DNA from: Lojkania enalia
Taxonomy: Eukaryota > Ascomycota > Dothideomycetes > Pleosporales
DNA: 64,000 nt
Assembly (NCBI GenBank): GCA_010094045.1
Contig: ML986620.1
Location: 232,261 to 296,260 of the forward strand
Reading direction: 5' to 3'
Below are positions 61,922-64,000 of the stretch, piece by piece. Within the stretch, counting starts at the first letter, position 1. Every line of letters begins with the position of its first letter. Both the position numbers and the translations under genes were made by a program. The notes under the pieces are model-generated. The model searched no databases. It was not told the origin of the DNA and was given only the letters and a program-made list of their open reading frames with translations.

Positions 61922-63782
61922 TAATAATATACCTTATAAGTAAGCGGCCTATATAAGCGAGCGGTCCACCCTATTATTAAAACGCGACACCTGAGCTTTT
62001 AATAATAATATAACGACGAAATAATAAGAATATAGCCTAAAACGAGAATTAAGTAAACTTAGCTCTTTTAACTACTAAAAGAGGCTAAATAAATAGCGAA
62101 AGACGTGCTACTTTAATATTTAATATAATTTAAACGACTATATACTAATAATACACTAGAATCTACTTATAGTATAATTATAAGCCTAACTTAAAGAGAC
62201 TAACGAAACCTAAAGAGGAGGTTATTATCTAATATATACTTAACCTAGATTTGCGAGGATTTACGCCTACTTTAGCTACTATATAAAATATAGCTAATAG
62301 CTTACTTACTAAGCGTAGTATAGGCTAGATTAGTATATATTAGCCTAGGAACTTTATTAGACGTACTCCTAAACTTAAGACACGCCTAAATTAGCTTTAT
62401 AATTGCTAGAGAACTCTATACAAAAATTCTAAGGTAATTAAAAGCTAGTTTAAACTTATATAGCGTACTAAGAAGAAGTATAGTATTATAGATAAGAATA
62501 TATATAACTTCGACGAATCTAGCTTTTAAATAGGTATTATCTTATTATAACTGGTTATTATAGGTATAGAGAGATGTAATTAACTAAAGGCAATTTAATT
62601 AGATAATTATAAATAGATTTTAGTAATTTAGAGGATTAATACTACTAGCTAGACGCTCCTACTCTTTATTATTATTACTAGCTACTACTATCTCTCTACC
62701 AAGTACGAAGGTAATAATATACCTAAGAACTAGGCTATTATAGTTAGTAAGAACGGTTGGATAATAAATAAACTCGGTATTAAGTAGTTAAAGTACTTTT
62801 ATAGGTATATAAAGGATTGTATAGTAGGTACGCGTTAACTACTAATCTTTAATAGCTATAATAGTTATAACTCGCTTAATTTCTAGAAACTCTGCGAGGA
62901 ATAGGGTATTATTCTACTCTATATACTAGCTTATTTATTATATCTATTACAGCTACTAAATATAGGCTACTTTTTACTATTAAAGCGTATATATAGAAAT
63001 TAGATCTTAGTCTTAGCACGTAATTATATTAACTATATTATAAAACTTAAGTTCTTTCCAGCTTTTAAAGCTGCTTTTAATATATTAATTACAAAGAATA
63101 ATATCTATACAAGCTTTTAAGGAGCTGTTCTAGTCCTATTTAATCTAGACGCGGTACTTTTATAGCTTAATATAAAGCTTCGTACGCTAATACTACTAGT
63201 ATAAGATTATATCTTATAGAAAGTAAAAATACTAAGTAACACGCGCGAGCTAGAAGCTCAATTAATATTAATTTATAATCGGATTTAAAGGGATATAAGC
63301 TCTTCGCTAGCTTCTATTATTAAGAAGCTAAATTAGTTTAAGAAAGGCTTTATAAAAGCGATATATTAGATCGGGTTAATATATAATAAAATCGTTAGCC
63401 TTTAAAAAGTAAATAAAGTAGCAATAAAATAGAAACAGCGGAAAAAAAGGCGGATTTAAGCGTAAGGGACCCTAATAAAAGTATAAGAAAGGATAATTAT
63501 TACTAAAAAGGATAATAAGAAGGAAACTTAGGCTATAATACGCTAATTTAGAGTGTAATTAGGTACGAGCGGATAGTATAAAGCACGTTATAGCCGCTGC
63601 GGTAAGACTAGGTATAATTCTTATATATGCTAGAAGGATATAGAGGTTTCTATAGAATAATCGCGTAAGTTGTAAATTGCTATTATATTACTTAGTTGTT
63701 AAGCTATACGTATATAAAGGTTAAAAAAGTTAATAGGGTGGACCGCTCGCCTATATAGGCCGCTCGCTTATAAAGTACGTTA
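61922..63782 (+). mobile_element. pogo/Fot1-like element P7, complete sister copy of P1
   Basis: 1861 bp including the TA at each end. Left end TAATATACCTTATAAGTAAG, right end CGCTCGCTTATAAAGTACG then TTA, with duplicated GCGAGCGG-type subrepeats at both ends. Plus-strand transposase remnants in order: DNA-binding part ('RNFIRRTPKLKTRLN', about 62346-62400), NFDESSF near 62510 (first catalytic Asp kept), 'GWIINKLGIK' near 62757, 'IFNSYNSYNS' near 62849 (second catalytic Asp changed to Asn by RIP), a Leu/Gly-rich domain near 62960, and a C-terminal Cys-rich tail near 63590-63640. Less RIPed than its neighbours at the 3' end. Confidence 0.85.
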
Positions 63783-64000
63783 CTTTACTATATATATCTA
63801 TTTTATAGGCTTCTATTATAAATATAGGATGCTAAGAGATACTACCTCTATAGCTAGGGTTTAATCTAATATTAGCTATTATAAAGGTCGATTCGGATAA
63901 GAACTAATAAGGTAATAATAGATAGACGTATATTAAAGACCAACTATTAGATAGTAAGTAGTAGGACTGTAGGAACTAGGAAGATAATTAATTAGATAAT
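63783..64000. other. RIPed DNA to the window edge, unassigned
   Basis: CpA/TpG-poor with multiple stops. No terminal repeat or transposase motif is recognised in the 218 bases visible. Confidence 0.4.

Overview
The window is a piece of a filamentous ascomycete (Pezizomycotina) genome with two contrasting compartments. The fungal assignment rests on short GT-AG introns of about 46-95 bp in intact genes (one further candidate is only 34 bp), on gene families typical of this group (fungal rhodopsin-domain membrane protein, DUF7492-type secreted protein, fungal PD-(D/E)XK-like protein, secondary-metabolism-type O-methyltransferase), and on the mutational scar of repeat-induced point mutation (RIP). 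In the AT-rich blocks CpA and TpG are almost absent and TpA is in large excess, which is the classical CpA-to-TpA signature. The genus cannot be fixed from the sequence alone.

Layout. 1-1780: 3' part of a pogo/Fot1-like DNA transposon. 1781-12293: a mixed, mostly normal-composition stretch with a hypothetical gene (2387-4328, minus), three solo Copia-type LTRs (5081, 5671, 8311), a small secreted cysteine-containing protein (6824-7339), a RIP-killed DUF7492-type secreted protein (8684-9568) and an intact PD-(D/E)XK-like gene (9787-11277). 12294-24704: Gypsy element A (minus), interrupted by a complete-length Copia element (15919-22117, minus) whose LTRs are the same family as the solo LTRs. 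24705-26700: truncated pogo-like element and RIP-degraded DNA. 26750-43500: a gene island with an APH-family pseudogene, an intact MFS transporter (29080-30787), an intact rhodopsin-domain membrane protein (32664-33895), an intact O-methyltransferase (34833-36255), another solo LTR (37387-37613) and several eroded genes. 43524-63782: a four-level nest of at least seven pogo/Fot1-like elements plus a chromodomain-bearing Gypsy element B (52897-60091) with a perfect 5-bp target duplication.

The genes do not form an obvious complete pathway. MFS transporter, membrane receptor-like protein and O-methyltransferase lie next to each other and could be the remnant or edge of a secondary-metabolite locus, but no backbone synthase is visible. 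The main biology on display is genome defence: layered transposon insertions, each inactivated by RIP, with nonsense mutations of exactly the RIP type (CAA/CAG to TAA/TAG) also found in single-copy genes near the repeats. The autonomous elements are all dead; the intact genes are confined to about 9.8-11.3 kb, 6.8-7.3 kb and 29-36.3 kb.
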